Positions 16,215-23,803 of a DNA stretch of 64,000 nt are shown here, piece after piece. The stretch is taken from NCBI RefSeq assembly GCF_900129285.1, contig NZ_FQUW01000012.1, positions 40,793 through 104,792 of the forward strand, written 5' to 3'. Below the pieces are notes generated by a model. The model had not been told where the DNA came from. It saw nothing but the letters and a program-made list of their open reading frames with translations, and made no database searches. The position numbers and the translations under genes are program-made. Within the stretch, counting starts at the first letter, position 1. Every line of letters starts with the position of its first letter. The DNA comes from Desulfofundulus australicus DSM 11792 (lineage in GTDB: Bacteria > Bacillota > Desulfotomaculia > Desulfotomaculales > Desulfovirgulaceae).

Positions 16215-17643
16215 TTTTCAGTGCCCCCTTCCTGAACAGGCCAAACAGGCTCCTGTCATTTTTCTTTTCTTTCCCCGGACTCACAAACGGCAGCCCAAGG
16301 TCTTTCGCGACCACTTCCGCCAGCTTCACCCAGGGAGAGTGGGGGTCTTCCAGCCCGGGGACCGCGCCCCGGTAACCTTCTTTCACAAAGTCCTCCCAGT
16401 TCTCCGGTATGACGGAAACTACCCGGGGAAGAGCCTTTTTCACCTTAAATCCTGCGTTAAAAGCCGCTTCCACCTTCTTTATGCTGTGGAGTTTTGCACT
16501 GAACTTGTTGCATACTATCCTGATACGGGAGGGTTCCACGCCCATCATGATCAGCTTCGGCGCGTAGTCCCTCGTCTCGGATTCGGAAAACTTTGACTGG
16601 TCCATCACCGCCAGCACCAGGTTCGCCCGCTGGAAAAGCCCCTCCAGCCACGGCTTGTTAGCCCAGAATTCCGGCGGAGTGTCGCCTACAACAAGGTAGT
16701 CCCGTGAAAGAAAATCCACGACCTCCGCCAACTGGCCCGGCTCGAAATAGGGCAGTGTTTTATCCATCGGGCCGGGCAGAACCACCAGATTGTTCTCCAC
16801 CCTGACCAGCAGTTCTTTCGCGAGGTGTTCCACGTACTTTCTGCCGGACAGCTTTTCAATTCCGGGCCTGTTCTTTATGTCGAAAAACACAGCCACGTTG
16901 GGGCCGCCGAAATCGAAATCGCAGAGGCAGGTGGGTACCCCGGCGCGGGCCATGACCAGGGAAAGAGAGATGGCCACCGTAGTCTTGCCCGCCCCGCCCT
17001 TGTTGGCGGCCACCAGCACAAACCTGCCGCCCGGCCCGTGGGTATGAACACCAGCGCCGTAATATTTTTTGATCATAGCGCCTTCCAGGGAACGCCGGGT
17101 GTAGCAGCCGGTGAGCGCGTCCCGGTGGCCTTCGCCTGCCGGGTTTAACTGTACCTCCCGGTGAACTTCCCGGGTGGCCTGGGCGGAGCAGGCCACCGCA
17201 ATTGATTCCTGATCGCCGCAACCAGCCTCCGGAGCTTCCTCTTCCCATTCCAGGCCCTCTTGGATTTCCAGCAGGTCCTGTCTGGCCCGGGTGAGGGCCG
17301 CAAATATCGTGTACGGCCTATCCCCGGGCAGTTTCCCTGTAACCACGTTGGTCAACCCGTATTTAGCGGCCTGACGCACGTAGGCTTTCGCCTGCTCGTT
17401 CAACACCCCCACCAGCAGGACGATGTGGCTGGCCGGGAACTCCACGGGAAGCCTGCGGAGGACTTCAACGGGGTCGCCGGGGAGGAACCGGGATACCACC
17501 ACCACGTCCGGCCTGGTTCCGGCCAGGGCGAACAGTTCCCCGGGCGACGCCGCGGTTTCGAACCGCCAGTCCGGGAACTTCTTTTGCAGATTTGTCGCGA
17601 TTACTTCAAGGGCTCCTGGTTCCGCCGCCACTACGCAGTACAT
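16204..17643 (-). CDS. TadZ/CpaE-like ATPase with receiver-like N-terminus
   Basis: ATG 17643 follows GAGAGGTG. Residues 1-120 form a receiver-like alpha/beta domain (VVVVSRFLP), then a linker, then a MinD/ParA ATPase with an intact deviant Walker A KGGAGKTT (215-222) and FDFGGPN. The linker contains RDALTGCYTRR (174-184), nearly identical to the entry motif of the GGDEF domain encoded at 31816; no GGDEF domain follows. CpaE/TadZ recruits the TadA complex. The C-terminal portion overlaps the start of the degenerate paralogue, suggesting they act together. Confidence 0.8.
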   Translation of the reverse strand: MYCVVAAEPGALEVIATNLQKKFPDWRFETAASPGELFALAGTRPDVVVVSRFLPGDPVEVLRRLPVEFPASHIVLLVGVLNEQAKAYVRQAAKYGLTNVVTGKLPGDRPYTIFAALTRARQDLLEIQEGLEWEEEAPEAGCGDQESIAVACSAQATREVHREVQLNPAGEGHRDALTGCYTRRSLEGAMIKKYYGAGVHTHGPGGRFVLVAANKGGAGKTTVAISLSLVMARAGVPTCLCDFDFGGPNVAVFFDIKNRPGIEKLSGRKYVEHLAKELLVRVENNLVVLPGPMDKTLPYFEPGQLAEVVDFLSRDYLVVGDTPPEFWANKPWLEGLFQRANLVLAVMDQSKFSESETRDYAPKLIMMGVEPSRIRIVCNKFSAKLHSIKKVEAAFNAGFKVKKALPRVVSVIPENWEDFVKEGYRGAVPGLEDPHSPWVKLAEVVAKDLGLPFVSPGKEKKNDRSLFGLFRKGALKIGH

Positions 17644-17668
17644 AATTCAACACCTCTCAAAAAAAGCG

Positions 17669-17687
17669 CCCCGCTCAATCAGCGGGG
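17669..17687 (-). terminator. Hairpin terminator
   Basis: CCCCGC/GCGGGG stem with a run of T on the minus strand, overlapping the stop at 17675. Confidence 0.6.
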
Positions 17688-18337
17688 CCGCTCTTGACAA
17701 GGTATATCCTCTTCTGGCTGGCCGCCTGGACCACTGCCGGGACAACATCTCCCGGCACTTCCAGACCTATGCTGGCCGGCGCTTTGGAGCCCGGCGGCGC
17801 GACTGCCTGCGCCGGACCCTTCTTCTCCAGGGAGGAAACCTCGGAACCAGTCTGGTCGTAGGCGTGCAACACCCGCGCGCCTTTGCAGATGAGCGAGGCC
17901 CCGCCGGAATTATCCCTGGAGAAGGCGTAAACGTCCACAACGTCGCCAGCCACGGCGAAGGCCGAGCCGGAGAGGTCCACCGGCACGTGGACTTCCACCG
18001 TACCCGGTTTCCTCGCTATCGGTTCAAGGGTGCCCGGGAAGATGTACTGCCCTTCCACCAAAGATACCTTCGGGACCTTCCCGATGACATCTTTCGGGTC
18101 GCGTATCAGGTTTTTCCCGACGATTTCAGGTACCCTGACCGTGGTCACCTGACCGGGTTTTATCTCGCTCCCGGCAGGGATGAAGCCGGTGGTCCTGACC
18201 ACATCGACCGTCTTTTTCAGCTCAGCGTAACGGGCGTTGACACCCCGCACCAGGAGCAAAGTGAACAGGACGGCCAGCACCAGAGACACGATGATGATAA
18301 CACGTCTGTTCAAATATTTCCTTACCCCCCTTTTCAC
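17675..18337 (-). CDS. CpaB-like SAF-domain protein (copy 2)
   Basis: One helix (VIIIVSLVLAVLFTLLLV) is followed by a SAF domain (TTGFIPAGSEIKPGQVTTVRVP, with EGQYIFPGTLEP) and the second CpaB-type domain with PVDLSGSAFAVAGDVVDVYAF. The start is GTG 18337 or TTG 18313. It belongs to the second Tad set by position. It is shorter than the copy at 13660 and lacks its long C-terminal tail. Confidence 0.75.
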   Translation of the reverse strand: MKRGVRKYLNRRVIIIVSLVLAVLFTLLLVRGVNARYAELKKTVDVVRTTGFIPAGSEIKPGQVTTVRVPEIVGKNLIRDPKDVIGKVPKVSLVEGQYIFPGTLEPIARKPGTVEVHVPVDLSGSAFAVAGDVVDVYAFSRDNSGGASLICKGARVLHAYDQTGSEVSSLEKKGPAQAVAPPGSKAPASIGLEVPGDVVPAVVQAASQKRIYLVKSGPAD

Positions 18338-18341
18338 CTAA

Positions 18342-18875
18342 TCAATCAAGCACCACTGCCCCATAACGGACATGTTTTCCGTCCACCGGGTCGGGCAGAA
18401 GGGGCGTTCCCGGTACGGGAAGCCGCCCCTTCACCCAGAAAGCCTTGTTTCGCTTTTCCTTCTCCCTGACCAGTTTCCTTATCGCCGACGGTACCGGGAA
18501 GGATGTCTCCCAGAAAAAGAGCCCTTTCACCGTACCGGCCACATTGAGCAGGTCTTTCTCCAGTACGGGAATAATTTCTTTCCCGGCACCGGACAAATGC
18601 ACTTCGTAGGCGCGTTCCCAGCCGGCGAGTTTCTTTCCGGCCAGGAGGAGCCTGAGCCGGGCCGCGCAGGACCACAGTGGGACCAGCACAGCTGTTTCAA
18701 GGCCCATCTTCCGGCTTTCCCTTACGGCCCGGGGCCTCACTATGACGAAGTGGTAGAAGAACAGAAGGGCAGATATGAGGGCGGCCAGCCACAGGAGCAT
18801 GCTCCCGAAGACGGCCGCCCCGGAAATAAATACCGCGAACAGCCAGAATGCCAGGTCTCTTTCCTTCGTCCCCAT
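18342..18875 (-). CDS. Membrane protein of the Tad locus, unknown function
   Basis: ATG 18875 follows AAGGTGG; a second ATG at 18890 overlaps the upstream stop. Two helices near the N-terminus, then a basic cytoplasmic domain of about 120 residues. No family recognised. Its stop is five bases before the CpaB2 start, so it is likely translated from the same message. Its position between TadE and CpaB suggests an assembly accessory. Confidence 0.55.
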   Translation of the reverse strand: MGTKERDLAFWLFAVFISGAAVFGSMLLWLAALISALLFFYHFVIVRPRAVRESRKMGLETAVLVPLWSCAARLRLLLAGKKLAGWERAYEVHLSGAGKEIIPVLEKDLLNVAGTVKGLFFWETSFPVPSAIRKLVREKEKRNKAFWVKGRLPVPGTPLLPDPVDGKHVRYGAVVLD

Positions 18876-18889
18876 GACGACCACCTTCA

Positions 18890-19303
18890 TCACCAGGAAG
18901 GGTAAGTGTAGGTCACGTCGTAGGCTCCCGGCACGTAGGCGCTCACGGCCCTGCCCGCACCCGTCACCGGTACGTCGAAAGAGGCCCATTTTCCGAGCCG
19001 GAAGGGGAAATTGTAGGTCACCCTGGCCGTAACGGGCGTCCCCCAGGGTACGGGGGAACCGGGCGCGGAAACCTCCACCGAGAGCCGGGAGCGGTCTATG
19101 TGCCGTTCGGAAACGAACCGCTGCAGGTCTACGTTGGCCTCCTGGGTGTATCCCCCGTACTTGGCCTGCGAAGCGGCTAAAAAGGCCGCTTCGTTCTGGA
19201 GCACGTACCATTCCCCCGCCAGCCCCACCAGCATCGCACACCCCAGCACGAAGACGACCAGCACGAAAACCGCACCGTAGGTGGCCACGACTTCATTCAG
19301 CAT
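18890..19303 (-). CDS. TadE-like pseudopilin
   Basis: ATG 19303; a 137-residue protein with a helix at residues 8-32 and an extracellular beta-rich tail. Size and layout match TadE/DUF4320 proteins, but the RG-type cleavage motif is missing, so it may stay uncleaved as a membrane anchor. It lies between the small Flp-like gene and the 18875 gene. Confidence 0.6.
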   Translation of the reverse strand: MLNEVVATYGAVFVLVVFVLGCAMLVGLAGEWYVLQNEAAFLAASQAKYGGYTQEANVDLQRFVSERHIDRSRLSVEVSAPGSPVPWGTPVTARVTYNFPFRLGKWASFDVPVTGAGRAVSAYVPGAYDVTYTYPSW

Positions 19304-19315
19304 GGCAACCAGCTC

Positions 19316-19513
19316 CTAGAAACCGAACTGGGAGCGTATCCACTGCGTGGCGGCCTGGAAGAAACTCGTGGTGGTGTCGGGCATAATCCGCATCAGCGCC
19401 ACGACGATTAACACGGTGATCACCGTCGACCCCAAAACCCATGTTAGGGACCGGAGTGAGCCGGTCTGGTCCCTCAGTATAGAAACCAACCTCTGTAAGG
19501 TTTTCCTGAGCAA
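19316..19513 (-). CDS. Flp-type small pilin-like protein (set 2)
   Basis: TTG 19513 follows GGGGAG. 65 residues: basic leader ending in LRDQTG, then SLRSLTWVLGSTVITVLIVVAL as helix and a short tail. The cut site is TG rather than RG or KG, and the +5 glutamate is absent, unlike the pilins at 10269 and 10512. It is a minor or diverged subunit of the second Tad set. Confidence 0.6.
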   Translation of the reverse strand: MLRKTLQRLVSILRDQTGSLRSLTWVLGSTVITVLIVVALMRIMPDTTTSFFQAATQWIRSQFGF

Positions 19514-19550
19514 TTCTCAACTCCCCTTTCTTCTTTGTTTCGCCGCAAGG

Positions 19551-19673
19551 CTAGTTCCAGAAAAACCAGCCGCGAACCGCAAGGAACAGCCATCGCGCCC
19601 ACAGTAGAAGCACCAGCGCGAAAAAGAGCAGCAGAACGAAAACCGGTGCCGCCGCGATTTGCTTCTTCGCTAT
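19551..19673 (-). CDS. Small membrane protein with apparent ATA start
   Basis: The frame from 19673 encodes a 40-residue protein: a basic start (AKKQ), a helix of about 25 residues (VFVLLLFFALVLLLWARW) and an aromatic tail ending WFFWN. The only codon at proper distance from GGGAGGG is ATA, which overlaps the TAG of TadC2 (AGATAG). No ATG, GTG or TTG lies at the right place. It fills the gap between TadC2 and the Flp-like gene. The same arrangement occurs one gene upstream (20476). Confidence 0.5.
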   Translation of the reverse strand: MAKKQIAAAPVFVLLLFFALVLLLWARWLFLAVRGWFFWN

Positions 19674-20476
19674 CTGAACATCCCTCCCATCGTGCCGGTT
19701 ATATGTTTCCAGGCGGGGTAGCCGAAAACCAGCCCCGCACCCAGAAGCCCGATCACGCTGACCAGCGTCACCAGGGCGGATTTCGCCGCCGTGGCTCTGG
19801 CCGCCGCAACTTCCTGCGCGTCGCGTATCTGCTCGTTCAGGTCGGTGAAAACGTCCGGTTTCAGCCCTGTATCCCACCCGGCCTTCAGCCGGAAACATAC
19901 CGCGTCCACCAGCGGGTGCCGCGCCCGCTCCTTCAGTTCGTCGAAGGCGTCGAGGCAGCCCGAACGGGCTACGGAGCCCACGGCGGAGTCGAGTTCCGAC
20001 CGCAGCGGTTCCGGCAGGAAGGGCAGCGCCAGCTCCAGCGCCCGGCGCGGTGTGACCACCCCGGTCTCCAGGAAAGCGGGCACGAACGCCGCCAGGACGG
20101 GTATGCCGTCCACCAGCTTATCCCGCCAGCGGCGGTATTCGTTGGCCACCGCCGCGTCCAGGGCGAAGAGGATCGCCGCCACCAGGATCAATGCCGCCGC
20201 TACGGACAGCACCCCCAGGGACTCCCAGGCCAGCAGGATGACCAGCAACCCGAGGGGGACGCCGAAAAGGAGCCACCGTTTGACCACTTCCTCCGGCGTC
20301 CTGCCGGTCAGCCGGTACACCAAGGCCCTATCCTTCCGCAGGAGATATCCGTGGACTTTCTCTTTAATGGTTTCAAACACTACCGCGAAGGGCGACGGCA
20401 TGTACTCGCCGGGCAGGGCAGCAGCCAGGAAGAATGCCAGAATGCTGGCGAAAAAGCCGATAACAGCTACAGCTAT
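19670..20476 (-). CDS. TadC-like platform protein (set 2), apparent ATA start
   Basis: An ATG at 20401 exists but would delete the first membrane helix, and no ribosome site precedes it. The frame remains open to 20476, where an ATA stands seven bases after GGAAGGGGGG and one base after the TGA of TadB2. This adds a helix (VAVIGFFASILAFFLAAAL) expected for TadC proteins. The T2SF-type core has LVDGIPVLAAFVPAFLETG, and C-terminal helices follow. It pairs with TadB2 under TadA2. Confidence 0.75.
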   Translation of the reverse strand: MAVAVIGFFASILAFFLAAALPGEYMPSPFAVVFETIKEKVHGYLLRKDRALVYRLTGRTPEEVVKRWLLFGVPLGLLVILLAWESLGVLSVAAALILVAAILFALDAAVANEYRRWRDKLVDGIPVLAAFVPAFLETGVVTPRRALELALPFLPEPLRSELDSAVGSVARSGCLDAFDELKERARHPLVDAVCFRLKAGWDTGLKPDVFTDLNEQIRDAQEVAAARATAAKSALVTLVSVIGLLGAGLVFGYPAWKHITGTMGGMFR

Positions 20477-20477
20477 G

Positions 20478-21275
20478 TCAAATCCCCCCTTCCAAGTCTC
20501 TGCTAGACGTAAACGCCCTCATCATGAAGATAACGCCCACGGTGACGGCATTCGCCAGCCCGAGGGCGGCCTTCCCGGCACCTCCGGCATAATATCCCCT
20601 GAGCGACGTGGCGTCGAAAAACAACCCCGCGAGAAGTAAAATAACGACGACATACCCCGCCACCTTCGGCTCAGCCAGCTCCTTCACCCGTTCGGCCAGG
20701 AGGCGGTCCCTCTGCCGTAGCGCCACGCCCAGCCGTTCGAGGCCGCGCGCCGCCGCCCGGGGGCCACCGGCACGTTCGCTGGCCTCAACTATCTCCGCGA
20801 AGGCGGCGAATTCCGGCAGACCGTATTTTTCCGCAAGCCCCCTGAAGGCGTCCGGGAACCGGAAGCCGGATACATACCTACGGTCTGCCAGCATTTGCTG
20901 GAACTCCCTGCTGAAAGGGTCCGGCAGTTCCCCGGCCGCCGTCTCCACCACTTCCGGCGTGGTCCTGTTGGCCGCGTACATGCCCGCCGCCGAAACGATG
21001 AAGTTGCGGGCCGCCTCGCGCCAGACGGACCTCCTTCTGGCTCCAAGGAACCCCCTTATTCCACCCGGCAGGAACCAGCCCGCGACCCCCCAGGGCAACC
21101 CGGCCAGAGGCGTGCCGAACACGAGGGAAGCCAACACGAAAGAGCCGGCAGCGCATCCCACCGGCAGAGCAAAACGATGGAATATGTTACGCGCGGCGGA
21201 TATCTCCGGTAAGGGTCCGCCGGCCAGGGTGTACAGGAGTAAGAAGAGGGCTGCAAAGAGCAAGAGCACAAGCAA
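20478..21275 (-). CDS. TadB-like platform protein (set 2)
   Basis: TTG 21275 follows GGAGGTGGTGTGA. 265 residues with N-terminal helices, a T2SF-type cytoplasmic domain (FAAFAEIVEASERAGGPRAA), and C-terminal helices. Shorter than the set 1 copy. It lies directly behind TadA2, and its stop is one base from the ATA start of TadC2. Confidence 0.75.
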   Translation of the reverse strand: MLVLLLFAALFLLLYTLAGGPLPEISAARNIFHRFALPVGCAAGSFVLASLVFGTPLAGLPWGVAGWFLPGGIRGFLGARRRSVWREAARNFIVSAAGMYAANRTTPEVVETAAGELPDPFSREFQQMLADRRYVSGFRFPDAFRGLAEKYGLPEFAAFAEIVEASERAGGPRAAARGLERLGVALRQRDRLLAERVKELAEPKVAGYVVVILLLAGLFFDATSLRGYYAGGAGKAALGLANAVTVGVIFMMRAFTSSRDLEGGI

Positions 21276-21308
21276 TCACACCACCTCCAGAAAAACTTCT
21301 CTTCTGCC

Positions 21309-22637
21309 TCAGCATAGGTACCGCTCCTTCACCTCCTCGTACTCCGGCTTCACCTCCGCCCCACGGAAGGCCAGCATGGAGAGGCGTTCCGGTGTCACCG
21401 GGTTCTCGTAAATCCAGCGGCGCACTTTACCCTTCGTGGCGGCGAATTCCCCGGTGTCGAACCGGATGATCGTCCGGTACCCTTCCCCCGGGACCACCTC
21501 CACCACTTCCATTAAAGTGCGCCGGGCTTCCGCCGTCAGGGTTTCCTTGTCCAGGAAAATCAGGAAGTGGAACATGGAGGAGAGCTCTTCGTCCAGGTCT
21601 TCCCGGGGCAGCTCTATCCCCGCTTCCCGGTACATGCCCTTTAAAGCCGTCCGCAAGGAAGCCACGTTCCCGGCGTGACCGGTTGTCCAGAAACCACCGC
21701 TGGTGCTGGCGGCCATCCGCGAGGCGGCCACTATTTCCTTACCGCGCACTTCTCCCACAATGCTCCTGTCCGGGTTGTTCCGGTTCATGGTCCTGACCAG
21801 GGAGCCCATGTCCACCACCACCCGGTCGCCCACCACCACCTCCACCAGGTTGATGCAGTTCTGGAGGTTGGGAAGGTACAGCTCAAAGCTGGTCTCTGCG
21901 ATGAACGTGCGTTCCAGAGGGTCTATGTGCAGCGCCAGCGCCCGCAGGAACGTGGTCTTGCCGGAGTCCGTCCGCCCGAAGACACCGATATTGGCATGGC
22001 CTTTGACCAGCAAATCCACCAGCATGCGGGCCGCAAATTCCGGCAGCATGCCGTTCTCCACCAGCTTTTCCATCGGCATGGGCGGCCTCACCAGCGGGCT
22101 CTTGCGTATGGTGCCGCCAACTCCCAGGGGGGAAACCTTGAACCCGAACACCGCCAGGCGCGAGCCGTCTTTCAGCCAGGCGTCCACTATGGGCGCGTCC
22201 TCCGTAAGAGGCCGCCCGGAGTCCTCGCATATTTTCTGGAAGTACCGCAGGGCCTCTTCGTTATCCTTGAAGTAGTGGTTGCCCGCGTACCAGGGCCTGC
22301 CGTGTTTCCCGTAGAAAACCCTGGGCACCCCGTCGGGGGAGGGGTTGACCATGACCTCCGTTATTTCCTCCGCACCGGATCCCAGGAAAAACTCCTGAAG
22401 CGCCCCGTAGCCCGTGGCTTGCCCGGCGATGGCCTTCACTATATCGTCCACTTCGTGCGGTGCCACAAGGTCACTTCGCGTAAGTACCGCCCGGCGGACG
22501 ATTTCTTCGATGAATGCGTGATCCTTCCGGGACGTAAAGAGGTCTTTGGGGAGGCTCCGGGCGATTTCCTCCACAATGCGCTTCTTCTCCTTTTCCTCCA
22601 AATCGAGCCAGTCTGTGCTCTCAAATTCCAGCGGCAA
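21309..22637 (-). CDS. tadA: TadA/CpaF-family secretion ATPase (set 2)
   Basis: TTG 22637 stands nine bases behind AGGAGG; upstream open frame runs into the terminator and is not coding. Walker A is GRTDSGKTT (221-229), and GEVRG marks Walker B. The usual GHEGSLTTVHA-like box is changed to SGGFWTTGHAGN. It shares the CpaF N-terminal part (EITEVMVNPSPDG). It is diverged from the first TadA, so the second set may assemble a different fibre. Confidence 0.85.
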   Translation of the reverse strand: MPLEFESTDWLDLEEKEKKRIVEEIARSLPKDLFTSRKDHAFIEEIVRRAVLTRSDLVAPHEVDDIVKAIAGQATGYGALQEFFLGSGAEEITEVMVNPSPDGVPRVFYGKHGRPWYAGNHYFKDNEEALRYFQKICEDSGRPLTEDAPIVDAWLKDGSRLAVFGFKVSPLGVGGTIRKSPLVRPPMPMEKLVENGMLPEFAARMLVDLLVKGHANIGVFGRTDSGKTTFLRALALHIDPLERTFIAETSFELYLPNLQNCINLVEVVVGDRVVVDMGSLVRTMNRNNPDRSIVGEVRGKEIVAASRMAASTSGGFWTTGHAGNVASLRTALKGMYREAGIELPREDLDEELSSMFHFLIFLDKETLTAEARRTLMEVVEVVPGEGYRTIIRFDTGEFAATKGKVRRWIYENPVTPERLSMLAFRGAEVKPEYEEVKERYLC

Positions 22638-22662
22638 AGTAAACCACCTCCTGAAAGAAAAA

Positions 22663-22685
22663 AGCCGGAGAACAACATCTCCGGC
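22663..22685 (-). terminator. Hairpin terminator upstream of tadA2
   Basis: GCCGGAGA/TCTCCGGC stem followed by TTTTTTC on the minus strand, only about ten bases before the AGGAGG of tadA2. Transcription entering from the 23143 gene would need to read through. Confidence 0.65.
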
Positions 22686-22765
22686 CCGGCAGGAAAGGAA
22701 ATTTCTCCATAAAGAATTAATTAGCAATTAATTAGCGGCAGCCGTTTTCCACCGGCATCCATACC

Positions 22766-23143
22766 TCAATCTTCATCCCCCTCATCGTTTTTAACCTCAG
22801 CAAAATCAAGATATTTTCCTGCTATTTCCTTGTTTGTTAATCCATATGTTCTTCGAGGTTTAAACAATCTACCTAATCCGTTCTGCAGCAATGCTACAAC
22901 TTTTGCAACGGCATACCTCACAAACTTCCCCCACCTCCCTAACTCTTCGGGCTCTACAAGTAACAAAAAGCCAGTTGTTCCCACACAAGTAATAATAACT
23001 AATGACCATGAGGTAAGCTCAATCAAATTTGATAGGTACCCACCTATCAGAGCAACAGAAGTTATTACAAAAAGACCGCCCACTATAACTCTTAGCTCCC
23101 ATAGCAACTTTTCCTTGAGAAACTCGAATTCCTTTTCATCCAT
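22766..23143 (-). CDS. Two-helix membrane protein, AT-rich
   Basis: ATG 23143 follows AAGGAG. Residues 15-65 hold two hydrophobic helices; the C-terminal part is basic and ends in an acidic tail. Base composition is clearly more AT-rich than the Tad genes on both sides, so this may be a later insertion. No family recognised. Confidence 0.5.
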   Translation of the reverse strand: MDEKEFEFLKEKLLWELRVIVGGLFVITSVALIGGYLSNLIELTSWSLVIITCVGTTGFLLLVEPEELGRWGKFVRYAVAKVVALLQNGLGRLFKPRRTYGLTNKEIAGKYLDFAEVKNDEGDED

Positions 23144-23203
23144 TTCTAACCACTCCTTCTTGAGCAGTCGCGAAGTATAAAACCAACTACTTCTAAAAGG
23201 GAA

Positions 23204-23224
23204 CCCCACCTCTTTAGGGGTGGG
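23204..23224 (-). terminator. Hairpin terminator
   Basis: CCCCACC/GGTGGGG-type stem right after the stop at 23231. Confidence 0.5.
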
Positions 23225-23230
23225 AGGATG

Positions 23231-23752
23231 TCAGGTTTTACCCGCCACCGGCTTAACCACCCCCACTAACCTCATTGGCACCGTCACATACTGCGGCCCG
23301 ATAAAAGGTAGGCTGGCCTTCAACACCGGGACTTCCAGTTCCGCCTGGTAGCCCGGTCCGGCGGTCGTGGCCTGCCCGCTCGAACCCGGCACCGGCGTGC
23401 CCGGAGGAGCGTAGCCGAAACTCACCAGCCTGACGGGACCGGGCGGGAAGGAACCGTGGGGCGTAAAGTTGCTGCCGTCAAAGTCCGCGTCGACCATCCG
23501 GGAAAAGGCGTACACGAACCACTGCCGGGCCTCGGGAGTCCTGGATTCGTAATCCTCACCCGACCTGTTATAGGTGATAGCCTGTGCCGTGAAGTCCATA
23601 GCCGCATCCAGCCACTGGTAAACCGTAACTGCGTTCTTCTTGGCGGCAAAGGCCGAAACCGCCACCATCGAGAACAGGGAAAGGACCACCACCAGATACA
23701 TGGGTAGAAGCATCAGGTGGACCGAACCGCGCTGGTCGCGGAGAATGTTCAC
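23231..23752 (-). CDS. TadE-like pseudopilin
   Basis: GTG 23752 follows GGGGGTGG. The leader ends in LRDQRG and is followed by the helix VHLMLLPMYLVVVLSLFSMVAVSAF. The tail is extracellular and proline/glycine-rich. Size and motif fit TadE/TadG minor pilins. It lies upstream of the second Tad set after a terminator. Confidence 0.65.
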   Translation of the reverse strand: MNILRDQRGSVHLMLLPMYLVVVLSLFSMVAVSAFAAKKNAVTVYQWLDAAMDFTAQAITYNRSGEDYESRTPEARQWFVYAFSRMVDADFDGSNFTPHGSFPPGPVRLVSFGYAPPGTPVPGSSGQATTAGPGYQAELEVPVLKASLPFIGPQYVTVPMRLVGVVKPVAGKT

Positions 23753-23777
23753 AAAAACCACCCCCAAAAAAAAGAAA

Positions 23778-23798
23778 GGGCCGGCTATCTCCCGGCCC
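23778..23798 (-). terminator. Hairpin terminator
   Basis: GGGCCGG/CCGGCCC stem followed by TTTCTTTTTTTT on the minus strand, after the stop at 23804. Confidence 0.7.
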
Positions 23799-23803
23799 AG
23801 AGT

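Noticed and set aside
19674..19898. N-terminal part of the 115-residue ORF 19551-19898
   Set aside because: It lies antiphase inside tadC2 and is Arg/Gly-rich; only its last 40 codons, downstream of tadC2, look like protein.
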